Below are positions 17,110-25,009 of a DNA stretch of 64,000 bases, piece after piece. The notes under the pieces are model-generated. The model had not been told where the DNA came from, searched no databases, and saw nothing but the letters and a program-made list of their open reading frames with translations. This stretch comes from RPQJ01 sp963846885 (GTDB lineage: Bacteria; Pseudomonadota; Gammaproteobacteria; Steroidobacterales; Steroidobacteraceae), in contig CAWJXS010000002.1 of assembly GCA_963846885.1 (NCBI GenBank), positions 136,130 through 200,129 of the forward strand. The letters are read 5' to 3'. The translations under genes and the position numbers were made by a program. Position 1 is the stretch's first letter. Every line of letters starts with the position of its first letter.

Positions 17110-17582
17110 ACGTGTCCCGTCAACGCATCGTGCCGCTGCTGCGATCTGCAACGGCCGCAGTCGTGGTGGCCGCCTTGCTCGCGGCCTGTTCCCGTCCCGC
17201 GCTGCCGCCTGTGGCAGCCGAGAACACGGTCGCGACGCTGACGGCCACTGATGTCGTCGTTGGGCAGGGCGCGGAGGCCCGGCCGGGCGCCAAGGTGTCG
17301 GTGCACTACACGGGCTGGTTGTACGACCACACTCGCCCGGACCAGAAGGGCACCGAGTTCGACAGCTCGCGCAAGCACGGCGCGCCGTTCAGCTTCGACC
17401 TGGGACAGCGCAAGGTCATCGCCGGCTGGGACCAGGGTGTCGCCGGCATGAAAGTCGGCGGCCAGCGTCGGCTGGTGATCCCGAGCGACCTGGCCTATGG
17501 CGACAACGGCGCCGGCGGCGTGATCCCGCCGGGCGCCACGCTAGTGTTCGACGTCGAACTGCTGGACGTGCAGGCGCCGTAA
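17106..17582 (+). CDS. Lipoprotein FKBP-type peptidyl-prolyl isomerase
   Basis: A 158-residue protein. The N terminus is a lipoprotein signal peptide ending in LLAAC. One FKBP domain fills the rest: VSVHYTGWLYD, FDSSRKHGAPFSFDLG, VIAGWDQGVAGMKVGGQRR and the hydrophobic end AYGDNGAGGVIPPGATL are all standard FKBP motifs. It probably speeds proline isomerisation in periplasmic proteins. It overlaps msrB by 4 nt. A conserved hairpin repeat begins 35 bp after the stop and may end transcription. Confidence 0.93.
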   Translation: MNVSRQRIVPLLRSATAAVVVAALLAACSRPALPPVAAENTVATLTATDVVVGQGAEARPGAKVSVHYTGWLYDHTRPDQKGTEFDSSRKHGAPFSFDLGQRKVIAGWDQGVAGMKVGGQRRLVIPSDLAYGDNGAGGVIPPGATLVFDVELLDVQAP

Positions 17583-17617
17583 TCGCAACGACGCCAACTG
17601 CTCGCACGGTGTAGTGA

Positions 17618-17691
17618 GTCGACCGATCCGGGCCTTGCCCAGAGCGCGTGTCTGCCTTTCCAAGCTCGGGGCAAGGCCCGGATCGATCGAC
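17618..17691 (+). repeat. Hairpin repeat family 1, copy A
   Basis: 74 bp: a 22-nt left arm, a 30-nt core (17640-17669) and a 22-nt right arm. The core starts CAGAGCGCGTGTCTGC and ends CTTTCCAAGCTCGG. The arms (left ending GATCCGGGCCTTGCC) pair at 21 of 22 positions and continue two more pairs outward (GAGTC / GACTC). Inside the core GAGC pairs with GCTC, leaving an 18-nt loop. It fills the gap between two convergent genes, touching the PEBP stop codon. Confidence 0.9.
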
Positions 17692-17692
17692 T

Positions 17693-18319
17693 CTACTTCA
17701 CGGCAGGGTTCAGCGAGTAGGTGCCGGTCAGGCGGGCTTCGGCCAGCGTGTGCTGCGCAATCGCATCCTTCACCTGCTGGCCCGTGAACGCTCCATCGAC
17801 CGGGCAGCGCGCCAGGTCGATCGCGTACAGGGTGAAGTGATAGTGGTGCAACAGCGTGTCGTTCCACGGCGGGCACGGGCCGTCGTAGCCGAAGTACTGG
17901 CCTTCCATGTCCTTGTCGCCCGCAAACCAGAGCGTGTAATCGTTCAGCCCCTGGCGTGAGCCGGCCGGCCCGCGCGGGTCCCGCTTGCCGCACACCGTGA
18001 CGCCACCGGAGGCCAGGCCCGCCGGGATCTCGGAGACTGAAGGCGCGATGTCGACCATCACCCAATGCCAGAAGTTCGTGCGCGGCAGGTCGGCGGGCAC
18101 GAGGCGGCCTTCCTTGTTCACGTCGTCGGGACGGGTGGGTACGTCCACGTCCACGCACAGCAACACCAGCGACTTGGCGGTGGACGGCACGCCGGTCCAG
18201 CGCAGGTGCGGGCTGCGGTTGGTGCTCATGCGCACGTGCTGCGCTGCATCGGGTGCACAGAAGGCGAATTCCTCGGGGATGCGGCTACCGTGAACGAAGC
18301 TCGATGACAACAGGTGCAC
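17693..18319 (-). CDS. YbhB/YbcL-type phosphatidylethanolamine-binding (PEBP) protein
   Basis: A 208-residue protein of the Raf-kinase-inhibitor-like family. Typical pieces are SPHLRWTGVP near the N terminus, the ligand-site VDVDVPTRPDD (DxDxP), FWHWVMVDI, and the late GPCPPWND and HHYHFTLYAID motifs, the latter corresponding to the usual GPCPP and HRY elements. No signal peptide is seen. The biochemical role of bacterial members is not settled. It is convergent with the FKBP gene across hairpin copy A. Confidence 0.88.
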   Translation of the reverse strand: MHLLSSSFVHGSRIPEEFAFCAPDAAQHVRMSTNRSPHLRWTGVPSTAKSLVLLCVDVDVPTRPDDVNKEGRLVPADLPRTNFWHWVMVDIAPSVSEIPAGLASGGVTVCGKRDPRGPAGSRQGLNDYTLWFAGDKDMEGQYFGYDGPCPPWNDTLLHHYHFTLYAIDLARCPVDGAFTGQQVKDAIAQHTLAEARLTGTYSLNPAVK

Positions 18320-18450
18320 TGCGGTTCACTCCTTCCTGAGGCTGGCCCGATTCTGCCACGCCCGGGCGTTGAACCGGCAACCCTTGGCGACCCTGTCGGG
18401 CAGCGCTGTCTGGCACACTGCAATGCCGCAAATGCCGCAGGAAAACGCCG

Positions 18451-19137
18451 TTGACCGCCCCTGGCTCGCCGACACCCGATGCCTTCCGACCTCCTGCGCC
18501 GCAGGCCGTGCAGATCGCCGGTCCGGCGGGGGTGCTGGAAGCGCGGATCGAGGACCCGGTGCCGACCGGTGCACCGCGGCGGGCAGTGGGTGTCGTCTGT
18601 CATCCGCATCCGCTGCACGGTGGCACGATGCAGAACAAGGTGGTGCATACGGCCGCCCGCGCCTTGCAGGAGGCCGGGGCCGCGACGGTGCGGTTCAATT
18701 TTCGCGGAGTGGGCGCCAGCGCCGGCCGTTACGACAATGGCATCGGCGAACTCGCGGATGCGCTGGCAGTCATCGAGTGGACGCGCGAGCACTTCGCCTG
18801 CGACACGCTGTGGCTGGCCGGCTTCTCGTTCGGCGCCGCAACTGCGTTGCAGGCCGCGGCACAGGGCGCGCGACCGTCGCGGCTCGTGACGATTGCTCCG
18901 CCCGTGGGTCGCATCATCACCCAGCCGGTACCGCGGCCGGAGTGCCCGTGGCTGATCGTGCAGGGAGACATGGACGAGCTCATCGAGCTCGCGGCGGTGC
19001 GGGCCTGGGCAGCGGGCTTCGCGCCGGAACCGCAGTTGAACGTGATCGCAGGGGCGGAGCACTTCTTCCACGGCAAGCTCGCGCAGCTGCGCGAGGCGAT
19101 TCTCGCTTTCGTGCGCGAAGCCGGAAAAACCCCGTAA
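18451..19137 (+). CDS. Alpha/beta hydrolase, COG2945 family
   Basis: A 228-residue cytosolic hydrolase. Conserved motifs are VCHPHPLHGGTMQNKVV, FNFRGVGASAGRYDNG, the nucleophile elbow LAGFSFGA, an acid in VQGDMDE and the histidine in GAEHFFHGKL. These match the dienelactone-hydrolase-like COG2945 group, whose substrate is unknown. The start is TTG at 18451, preceded by a purine-rich GCAGGAAAA. The gene is followed at once by the minus-strand terminator of the HU gene. Confidence 0.83.
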   Translation: MTAPGSPTPDAFRPPAPQAVQIAGPAGVLEARIEDPVPTGAPRRAVGVVCHPHPLHGGTMQNKVVHTAARALQEAGAATVRFNFRGVGASAGRYDNGIGELADALAVIEWTREHFACDTLWLAGFSFGAATALQAAAQGARPSRLVTIAPPVGRIITQPVPRPECPWLIVQGDMDELIELAAVRAWAAGFAPEPQLNVIAGAEHFFHGKLAQLREAILAFVREAGKTP

Positions 19138-19154
19138 AACACGGCGAATTCCCC

Positions 19155-19190
19155 AAATAAAAACGCCGGAGCGCGTGAGCGCCCCGGCGT
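19155..19190 (-). terminator. Rho-independent terminator of the HU gene
   Basis: On the minus strand ACGCCGGGGCGC / GCGCTCCGGCGT folds into a stem around TCAC and is followed by TTTTTATTT. It lies 34 bp past the HU stop. The convergent hydrolase gene ends just beyond it. Confidence 0.85.
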
Positions 19191-19223
19191 CGTCAGCGAA
19201 AGTTCGCTGTGGTCAGCTCGAGC

Positions 19224-19538
19224 TCAGTTCACGAACCCCTTGAGGTTCTTGAGCGGCATCACGCGGACCTTCTTGCTGGCCGGCTTGGCCTTGAACACCA
19301 TCTTTTCGCCGGTGAAGGGATTCACGCCTTCACGCGACTTGGTCGCGGGCTTCTTCACGACCTTCATCTTGGCGAGGCCCGGCAGAGTGAAGAGGCCGTG
19401 GCTCTTCAGGCTCTTCTTGATAACGGTGTTGAGCGATTCGAAAACCGAGCTCACCTGCTTCTTCGACAGGCCCGTGTCCTTCGAGATGTGCGCGAGGATG
19501 TCGGACTTGGTCGGAGCAGAGCTCTTCTTGGCTGCCAT
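19224..19538 (-). CDS. HU/IHF-family DNA-binding protein
   Basis: A 104-residue nucleoid protein. It has a lysine-rich N terminus (MAAKKSSAPTKSDI), the helical dimer part LSKKQVSSVFESLNTVI, then LPGLAKMKVVKKPATKSREGVNPFTGE. The last resembles the HU DNA-binding arm, although the RxNP motif reads VNPFTGE. It is longer and more basic than E. coli HU (90), like the HU paralogues of other Gammaproteobacteria. AGGAG precedes the ATG. It has its own promoter and terminator, so it is independent of the yggS operon upstream. Confidence 0.9.
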   Translation of the reverse strand: MAAKKSSAPTKSDILAHISKDTGLSKKQVSSVFESLNTVIKKSLKSHGLFTLPGLAKMKVVKKPATKSREGVNPFTGEKMVFKAKPASKKVRVMPLKNLKGFVN

Positions 19539-19600
19539 CTTGATATATCTCCTAGTTGTGCTGGGGGCCGCTGGCCCCAGGTTAGTCTGTCAGCACGCGA

Positions 19601-19628
19601 AAAATACCATGAAAACTAGGGTTGTTAA
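19601..19628 (-). promoter_or_regulatory. Sigma-70-like promoter of the HU gene
   Basis: On the minus strand TTAACA (19628-19623), a 16-nt spacer and TATTTT (19606-19601). The 62-nt leader then includes a small GC hairpin (19561-19580) and an AGGAG site before the ATG. Confidence 0.6.
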
Positions 19629-19674
19629 TACCGTAGATGTATTTTTTCCCGTTTTTTTTAGTGCGTTCGCGAAA

Positions 19675-20203
19675 TCAGTTCCCGGAGAATTCCCGCTTGA
19701 ACTGCACCTGGCGGCGGCCACCGCCCGTCGCGGGTTCGACCGTGATGTTGAAAACCAGGATCTCGTCGCCGCTGATGCCGACTTCACCGATGAAGGTTAT
19801 GGCAGGTCCTTCCTGCACGCGCCGCATCTGCAGGTCTTTCAGCTGGGCGTTGAGGTTGTGCGCGTGCACGGTGACGGCGCCGTCGACGGGAACCGCTGCG
19901 CCGCCCGGCGTTTTCTGCAGCATCGCGACGTTCAGGAGCACCCGGTTGGCGCTGCGCTCGATGCCGTAGGCCCGCGCCATGTCGGGCGTGAGCAGGTCGG
20001 TGCGCACGGCGTTGTAGTGCACTTCGAGGTCGCCGAAGTCGGTCTGCGTGCTCTCGGTGGGGCGCGCCTGTCTGCGGTTGCGGCGCAATGTCGGAGCCAC
20101 AGCCCGCCAGCATCAGCACGCTCGTCGCCACGGCTGCGAGGCGCGCGGCACCGCAGCAGCGAGCGGAAAAAAGCCTTCCTGTCCCAGTGGATGCGATCGT
20201 CAT
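19675..20203 (-). CDS. DUF4426 lipoprotein-like protein with an apparent +1 frameshift
   Basis: The gene starts at ATG 20203 behind a perfect AGGAGG site. The first frame encodes a signal peptide with lipobox LMLAGC and the start of the mature protein (GSDIAPQPQTGAP). The rest of the DUF4426 domain (FGDLEVHYNAVRTDLL to the end) is in the next frame. Skipping one base in the C4 run (GGGG at 20059-20062 on the plus strand) joins them as GAP-TESTQTDFGD. In Pseudomonas the same family is encoded near yggS-proC-yggT, which supports the identity. The family function is unknown. Either a real frameshift or an assembly error. Confidence 0.75.
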
Positions 20204-20241
20204 TGCGAGTCCTCCTGAACTTGGATCCGGCACTGATGGAG

Positions 20242-20544
20242 CTACGGTGCGCCGGCAATCGCGCTTTGCAGTGCGGCAGGCAACGCGTCCAGGCCGTGGA
20301 GCCGTGCGCGCTTGTCGCGACCCGTAGCCCCGGACTCGAGCGTGACGCGGGAGCGGGGCAGGTCGCAAGCGGACGCCAGGAACTCGAGCAGCGCGGCGTT
20401 GGCGCGGCCATCCACGGGTGGTGCCTGCAGTCGCACCTTGAGACGCGTGCCGAAGAGGCCGGCGAACTCGGTGCGCGAGGCGCGAGGCTGGACGCGCACG
20501 TCGACGAGCCAGTCCGCGCCGTCCCGGTGCACCGGTCCGTTCAT
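20242..20544 (-). CDS. yggU: DUF167 family protein YggU
   Basis: A 100-residue protein with the DUF167 pattern: VQPRASRTEFAG, then LKVRLQAPPVDGRANAALLEFLA and the C-terminal half with VTLESGATGRDKRARL. Length and motifs match E. coli YggU (96). The function is unknown. It lies 42 bp downstream of yggT, and its ATG is followed by a second in-frame methionine-free stretch, so the start at 20544 is the best choice. It is part of the yggS-proC-yggT-yggU-DUF4426 gene string. Confidence 0.9.
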   Translation of the reverse strand: MNGPVHRDGADWLVDVRVQPRASRTEFAGLFGTRLKVRLQAPPVDGRANAALLEFLASACDLPRSRVTLESGATGRDKRARLHGLDALPAALQSAIAGAP

Positions 20545-20586
20545 GGCCCGTTCATGAATGGCGACGGTGCGTTACCGCCCGGCGCG

Positions 20587-21114
20587 TCATGATCGCAACA
20601 GGATCATCAGCGCCTGCAGGGCGATCATCAGGAACAGCGCCGACAGGTCGAGCCCGCCGAGCGGCGGCACCACGCGCCGGATGGGCGCCAGCAGCGGCTC
20701 GACCAGTTTGGACAGGATCTGCGTCGCCGGATTGTAGGTGCTGCCGGCGAACCAGCTGAGCAGCGCATACAGCAGCACCGCCACGAAGTAGAACTGCAGC
20801 ACGGTGTGCAGCAGGTCGCGCAGGCCCCCAAGCAGGATCGCATTGAGGTGAAAGCCCGCTCCGGCAACGGCACGCAGCACAGCCGTGCCCGCAAGCTGCA
20901 CCAGCACCAGCGCCAGGAGCGAGGCTGGATCGAAGCGCTTGCCGGGCGGCAGGAGTTTGCGCAGCGGCAGCACCAGCGGGTTGGTGAGCTTCAGCACAGC
21001 CTCGCCGACCGGATTGCGAAAGTCGGCGCGCACGAGGGGCATCAACACGCGCAGCAGGAAGGCGATCATGATCAGCGTGAGCAGCGCGTTGAGAATGAAG
21101 AGCAGGGCGGGCAT
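20587..21114 (-). CDS. yggT: YggT family integral membrane protein
   Basis: A 175-residue inner-membrane protein with about four to five hydrophobic segments arranged as two repeated YggT units. Each unit has the LRxLMPLVRADFRNPVGEAV or LLSWFAGSTYNPATQ element followed by LxPLRRxxPP (LPLRKLLPP and APIRRVVPPLGGLDLS). The length and double repeat match the gammaproteobacterial YggT (188). It has been linked to osmotic tolerance in E. coli, but the mechanism is unclear. It sits 32 bp downstream of proC. Confidence 0.93.
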   Translation of the reverse strand: MPALLFILNALLTLIMIAFLLRVLMPLVRADFRNPVGEAVLKLTNPLVLPLRKLLPPGKRFDPASLLALVLVQLAGTAVLRAVAGAGFHLNAILLGGLRDLLHTVLQFYFVAVLLYALLSWFAGSTYNPATQILSKLVEPLLAPIRRVVPPLGGLDLSALFLMIALQALMILLRS

Positions 21115-21146
21115 GTCGGATTCCGGTTCTGTGGGCGGGGCAGGAC

Positions 21147-21971
21147 TCAGAGCGTGCCGAATTCGTCGGCCAGCGCCGTCGCACGGCGCGCGCCGGCCGC
21201 GACTGCAGCCGCAAAAATACCACGCACGCCGGCGGCTTCGAGCACCTCGAGCGCAGCGGCCGTGGTGCCGCCCTTCGACGTCACCTGGGCCCGCAGTTCC
21301 GCGGCCGATTCCGGTGACTCCGCGGCCATGCGGCCGGCGCCGCGGGCCGTCTCAATAGCCAGTTTGCGGGCCGTAGCCGGATCCAATCCAAGCTCGATGC
21401 CGGCGGCCTCGAGGCATTCGACCAACAGAAAGAAGTAGGCAGGGCCGCTGCCAGATACGGCGGTCACGACGTCGATCTGGTCCTCCGCGGGCACCCAGAC
21501 CGTGGGCCCGCAGGCAGCCATGATCGCTTCGGCGGTCTGGCGCGATGCGGCGCCTACGTCCGGCGCGGCGAACAGGGCCGTGATGCCGGCGCCGATCAAT
21601 GCCGGGCGGTTGGGCATCGTGCGGATCAACGGCACGCCCTTGCCCAGCCAGCGTTCGATGTCGCGGAGCCGGATGCCGGCTGCGATCGAGATGACCAGCG
21701 CGCGAGCCGCCTGCACTTGCGCGGCGATGGACCGCGACACCTCGGCCATCTGCTGCGGCTTGACCGCGAGCACCACCGTGCCCGTGCCCTCGACGGCAGC
21801 CGTTGCAGTTGCGACGGTCGCGACGCCAAAGGCGTGTTGCAGTCGCTGGCGCTGGTTGGCGTCGGGATCGGCGACGACGATAGCGGCCGGTGCAGTGCCG
21901 CGCGCGAGCAATCCGCCGATCAGGCTGGTGGCCATGTTGCCGCCACCCACGAAAGCGATCCGATGACTCAT
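21147..21971 (-). CDS. proC: Pyrroline-5-carboxylate reductase ProC
   Basis: Catalyses the last step of proline synthesis with NAD(P)H. The 274 residues match E. coli ProC (269). The N-terminal dinucleotide loop is AFVGGGNMATSLIGG, VLAVKPQQM follows, and the C-terminal signature runs through AVSGSGPAYFF and VTSKGGTTAAALEVLE. ATG at 21971 is chosen over a TTG at 21989 because the latter overlaps the GAGGAG ribosome-binding site. Starts 28 nt after the restored yggS stop. Confidence 0.95.
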   Translation of the reverse strand: MSHRIAFVGGGNMATSLIGGLLARGTAPAAIVVADPDANQRQRLQHAFGVATVATATAAVEGTGTVVLAVKPQQMAEVSRSIAAQVQAARALVISIAAGIRLRDIERWLGKGVPLIRTMPNRPALIGAGITALFAAPDVGAASRQTAEAIMAACGPTVWVPAEDQIDVVTAVSGSGPAYFFLLVECLEAAGIELGLDPATARKLAIETARGAGRMAAESPESAAELRAQVTSKGGTTAAALEVLEAAGVRGIFAAAVAAGARRATALADEFGTL

Positions 21972-21998
21972 CTCTGGCGTGCTCCTCAAGAAGTGCGG

Positions 21999-22701
21999 TC
22001 AGCCGGGACGGTGTCCAAAAATTGCGGTGCCTACGCGAACGATGCGTGGCACCCTCGAGTACGGCCGCCTCGAGATCGTCGCTCATGCCCATGGACAAAG
22101 TGTCGAGCGGGTGCCCTGCGGCCTGCAGTGCGACCAGCAGTTCGCGCAGCTGCCGAAACGGCTGGCGCTGGGCTTCGACGTCGGCGGCAGGGGGTGGAAT
22201 GCACATCAGTCCGCGCAACTGCAGTCGCGGTAATACGGCCACCGCCGCGGCCAGGGCCGGCAGCTCGGCCGGCGTGACACCGCCTTTGCCGGGCTCGTCG
22301 GCCAGGCTCACCTGCAGCAGCACCTGCAGCGGGGGCATGTGCGCGGGGCGCTGCGCGCTCAGGCGCGCCGCGATGCGGCCGCGGTCGACCGTATGCACCC
22401 AGTGGAAGTGTTCGGCGACCTCCCGCGTCTTGTTGCCTTGCAACTGCCCGATGAAATGCCAGACGAGGCCAGGCACGTCCGCCAGGGCCGCGATCTTGTC
22501 GCACCCTTCCTGCACGTAGTTTTCACCGAAATCGACCTGTCCGGCGGCCGCTGCGTCCCGGACCATCGCGACCGGCTGCAACTTGCTCACCGCCACCAGC
22601 CGCACCGATTCAGGCGCGCGCCCGGCCGCGGAGGCAGCTTTGGCGACCCGGCCACGCACGGACTGCAGTGCCGCGGGTGAGAACTGCGGAGCGGTTAACA
22701 T
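21999..22701 (-). CDS. yggS: YggS/PLPBP pyridoxal-phosphate-binding protein, apparent +1 frameshift near the end
   Basis: A pyridoxal 5'-phosphate homeostasis protein with an alanine-racemase-like barrel and no catalytic activity. The PLP lysine lies in LVAVSKLQP; FGENYVQE, WHFIGQLQGNK and LSMGMSDDLEAAVLEGATH are family motifs. After GATH the frame runs on as RSRRHRNF into proC, but the next frame reads VRVGTAIFGHRPG and stops at 21999-22001, the normal C terminus. One base must be skipped near 22041-22047. This is the first gene of the minus-strand operon and is divergent from pilT. Confidence 0.85.
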
Positions 22702-22723
22702 ATTGGGGTCCGAGGGGCTGTTC

Positions 22724-22729
22724 TATACT
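22724..22729 (+). promoter_or_regulatory. Possible -10 box of the pilT promoter
   Basis: TATACT in the 91-bp gap between divergent yggS and pilT. TTGGGG lies 15 bp upstream as a poor -35. It is 64 bp before the pilT ATG. No sigma-54 signature (GG-N10-GC) is visible. Confidence 0.4.
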
Positions 22730-22792
22730 TTGCGGGCCAGCAAGACCCATCCGTTTCCGGATGCGGCTCGCCGGCCTGAGGGAGCCGACACG

Positions 22793-23833
22793 ATGGCCGT
22801 GGACATTGCCCAGCTGCTGGCATTCGCCGTCAAGAACAATGCCTCCGACTTGCACCTGTCGTCAGGCGTGCCGCCGATGATCCGGGTCGATGGCGACATG
22901 AAGCGGATCAACATGCCGCCGCTGACGCACAAGGAAGTGCACAGCATGGTGTACGACATCATGAATGACAAGCAACGGAAGGCGTACGAAGAGTTCTACG
23001 AAACGGACTTTTCGTTCGAGATCCCTAAGCTCGCGCGCTTCCGCGTCAACGCCTTCAACCAGAACCGCGGCGCGGCCGCCGTGTTCCGCAACATTCCCTC
23101 GGTGGTGCTGTCGCTCGACGACCTGAACGCGCCGAAGATCTTCAAGGACATCGCGATGCAGCCGCGCGGCCTGGTGCTCGTCACCGGCCCGACGGGCTCC
23201 GGCAAGTCGACCACGCTGGCCGGCATGATCAACTACGTGAACGACAACCGGCCGGATCACATCATCACGATCGAAGACCCGATCGAGTTCGTGCACGAAT
23301 CGAAGCGCTGCCTCATGAACCAGCGCGAAGTCCACCGCGACACGCTCGGCTTCTCCGAGGCCCTGCGCTCGGCGCTGCGCGAAGACCCAGACGTGATCCT
23401 GGTCGGCGAAATGCGCGACCTGGAAACCATCCGCCTCGCGCTCACCGGCGCCGAGACGGGCCACCTCGTGTTCGGCACGCTGCACACCAGTTCGGCGGCC
23501 AAGACCATCGACCGTGTCGTCGACGTGTTCCCGGCGGCCGAGAAGGAAATGGTCCGCGCGATGCTTTCGGAATCGCTGCGCGCCGTGATCTCGCAGACGC
23601 TGCTGAAGCGCATCGGCGGCGGCCGCATCGCGGCGCACGAGATCATGATCGGCACCCCGGCCATCCGTAACCTGATCCGCGAAGGCAAGATTGCGCAGAT
23701 GTATTCGGCGATCCAGACCGGCCAGCAGGCCGGCATGCAGACGCTCGACCAGTGCCTGAAAGAGCTGCTGCAGAAAGGCCTGATCACGAAGGACGAGGCG
23801 CGGTACCGCGCCCAGAACAAGGAGGATTTCTAG
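22793..23833 (+). CDS. pilT: Type IV pilus retraction ATPase PilT
   Basis: A 346-residue hexameric ATPase that pulls pili back and powers twitching. It has the N-terminal PAS-like domain (SDLHLSSGVPPMIRVDG), Walker A GPTGSGKST (about 132-140), the Asp box IITIEDPIEF, Walker B VILVGEMRD and the His box GHLVFGTLHTSSAAKTIDR. The C-terminal AIRNLIREGK is the AIRNLIRE motif needed for retraction. Length equals the Pseudomonas protein (344). ATG at 22793 is preferred; the frame upstream is the yggS antisense. Confidence 0.97.
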   Translation: MAVDIAQLLAFAVKNNASDLHLSSGVPPMIRVDGDMKRINMPPLTHKEVHSMVYDIMNDKQRKAYEEFYETDFSFEIPKLARFRVNAFNQNRGAAAVFRNIPSVVLSLDDLNAPKIFKDIAMQPRGLVLVTGPTGSGKSTTLAGMINYVNDNRPDHIITIEDPIEFVHESKRCLMNQREVHRDTLGFSEALRSALREDPDVILVGEMRDLETIRLALTGAETGHLVFGTLHTSSAAKTIDRVVDVFPAAEKEMVRAMLSESLRAVISQTLLKRIGGGRIAAHEIMIGTPAIRNLIREGKIAQMYSAIQTGQQAGMQTLDQCLKELLQKGLITKDEARYRAQNKEDF

Positions 23834-23863
23834 CCGACGGCTGTCGTCTGGAAATAAACAAAC

Positions 23864-25009
23864 ATGGATCGCGATACTGGCATCAAGCTCATGCAGGACC
23901 TCCTGCGCCGCATGGTCGAGCGCAACGGGTCCGACTTGTTCATCACCGCGGGTTTCCCGCCTGCCATCAAGATCGACGGCGAGATCAAGCCGCAGACCAA
24001 CCAGCCGCTGACGCCCGAGCAGGCGCAGTTGCTGGTGCGAGCGATCATGAACGATCGCCAGACCAAGGAATTCGACTCGACGCGCGAGTGCAACTTTGCC
24101 ATCGCCCCGCCGGGCATCGGCCGGTTCCGCGTCAGCGCCTTCGTGCAGATGGGGCTCACCGGCGCGGTGCTGCGCACCATCAACATCAAGGTGCCGACCG
24201 TAGACGAACTGGAGCTGCCGCCGATCCTCAAGGAGATCGTGCTGTCGAAGCGCGGCCTGTGCATCCTGGTGGGCGCCACCGGCTCGGGCAAGTCGACGTC
24301 GCTCGCCGCGATGCTCGACTACCGCAACGACAAGACGCGCGGGCACATCATCACGATCGAGGACCCGATCGAGTACGTCCATACGCACAGGAACTGCGTG
24401 GTGACGCAGCGCGAGGTGGGCGTCGACACCGACAGCTGGCACATGGCGCTCAAGAACACGCTGCGCCAGGCGCCGGACGTGATCCTGATCGGCGAAATCC
24501 GCGACCGCGAAACGATGGAATACGGCATCCAGTTCGCCGAGACGGGCCATCTCGTGCTCGCGACGCTGCACGCCAACAGCGCCAACCAGGCGATGGACCG
24601 CATCATCAACTTCTTCCCGGAAGACCGCCGCGAGCAGTTGCTGATGGACCTGTCGCTGAACATCCGCGCGATGATCGCGCAGCGCCTGATCCCGCGCGAC
24701 GGCACCAAGGGCCGCATCGCGGCGATGGAGGTGATGCTGAACACGCCGCTGATCGCGGACCTGATCTTCCGCGGCGAGGTCTCGGCCATCAAGGAAATCA
24801 TGGCCAAGTCGAACCGGCTCGGCATGAAGACCTTTGACCAGGCGCTGTTCGAACTGTTCGAATCGGGCACCATTTCGTACGAAGAGGCGCTGCGCAACGC
24901 AGACTCCAAGAACGAAATCCGGCTGCGCATCAAGCTCGAGAGCAAGCGTGAGCGCTCGGCCCATCTGGACGAGTCGGGCTCGCTCAGGATCGTCGAGGAA
25001 GAAGAGTGA
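23864..25009 (+). CDS. pilU: PilT-dependent accessory retraction ATPase PilU
   Basis: A 381-residue ATPase, the length of P. aeruginosa PilU (382). The core motifs are intact: Walker A GATGSGKST, Asp box IITIEDPIEY, Walker B VILIGEIRD, His box GHLVLATLHANSANQAMDR. In place of the AIRNLIRE motif it has LNTPLIADLIFRGE, and it ends in a charged tail (LRIVEEEE), both normal for PilU. PilU adds force to PilT-driven retraction. It starts 30 bp after pilT and its stop overlaps the start of the third ATPase gene. Confidence 0.94.
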   Translation: MDRDTGIKLMQDLLRRMVERNGSDLFITAGFPPAIKIDGEIKPQTNQPLTPEQAQLLVRAIMNDRQTKEFDSTRECNFAIAPPGIGRFRVSAFVQMGLTGAVLRTINIKVPTVDELELPPILKEIVLSKRGLCILVGATGSGKSTSLAAMLDYRNDKTRGHIITIEDPIEYVHTHRNCVVTQREVGVDTDSWHMALKNTLRQAPDVILIGEIRDRETMEYGIQFAETGHLVLATLHANSANQAMDRIINFFPEDRREQLLMDLSLNIRAMIAQRLIPRDGTKGRIAAMEVMLNTPLIADLIFRGEVSAIKEIMAKSNRLGMKTFDQALFELFESGTISYEEALRNADSKNEIRLRIKLESKRERSAHLDESGSLRIVEEEE

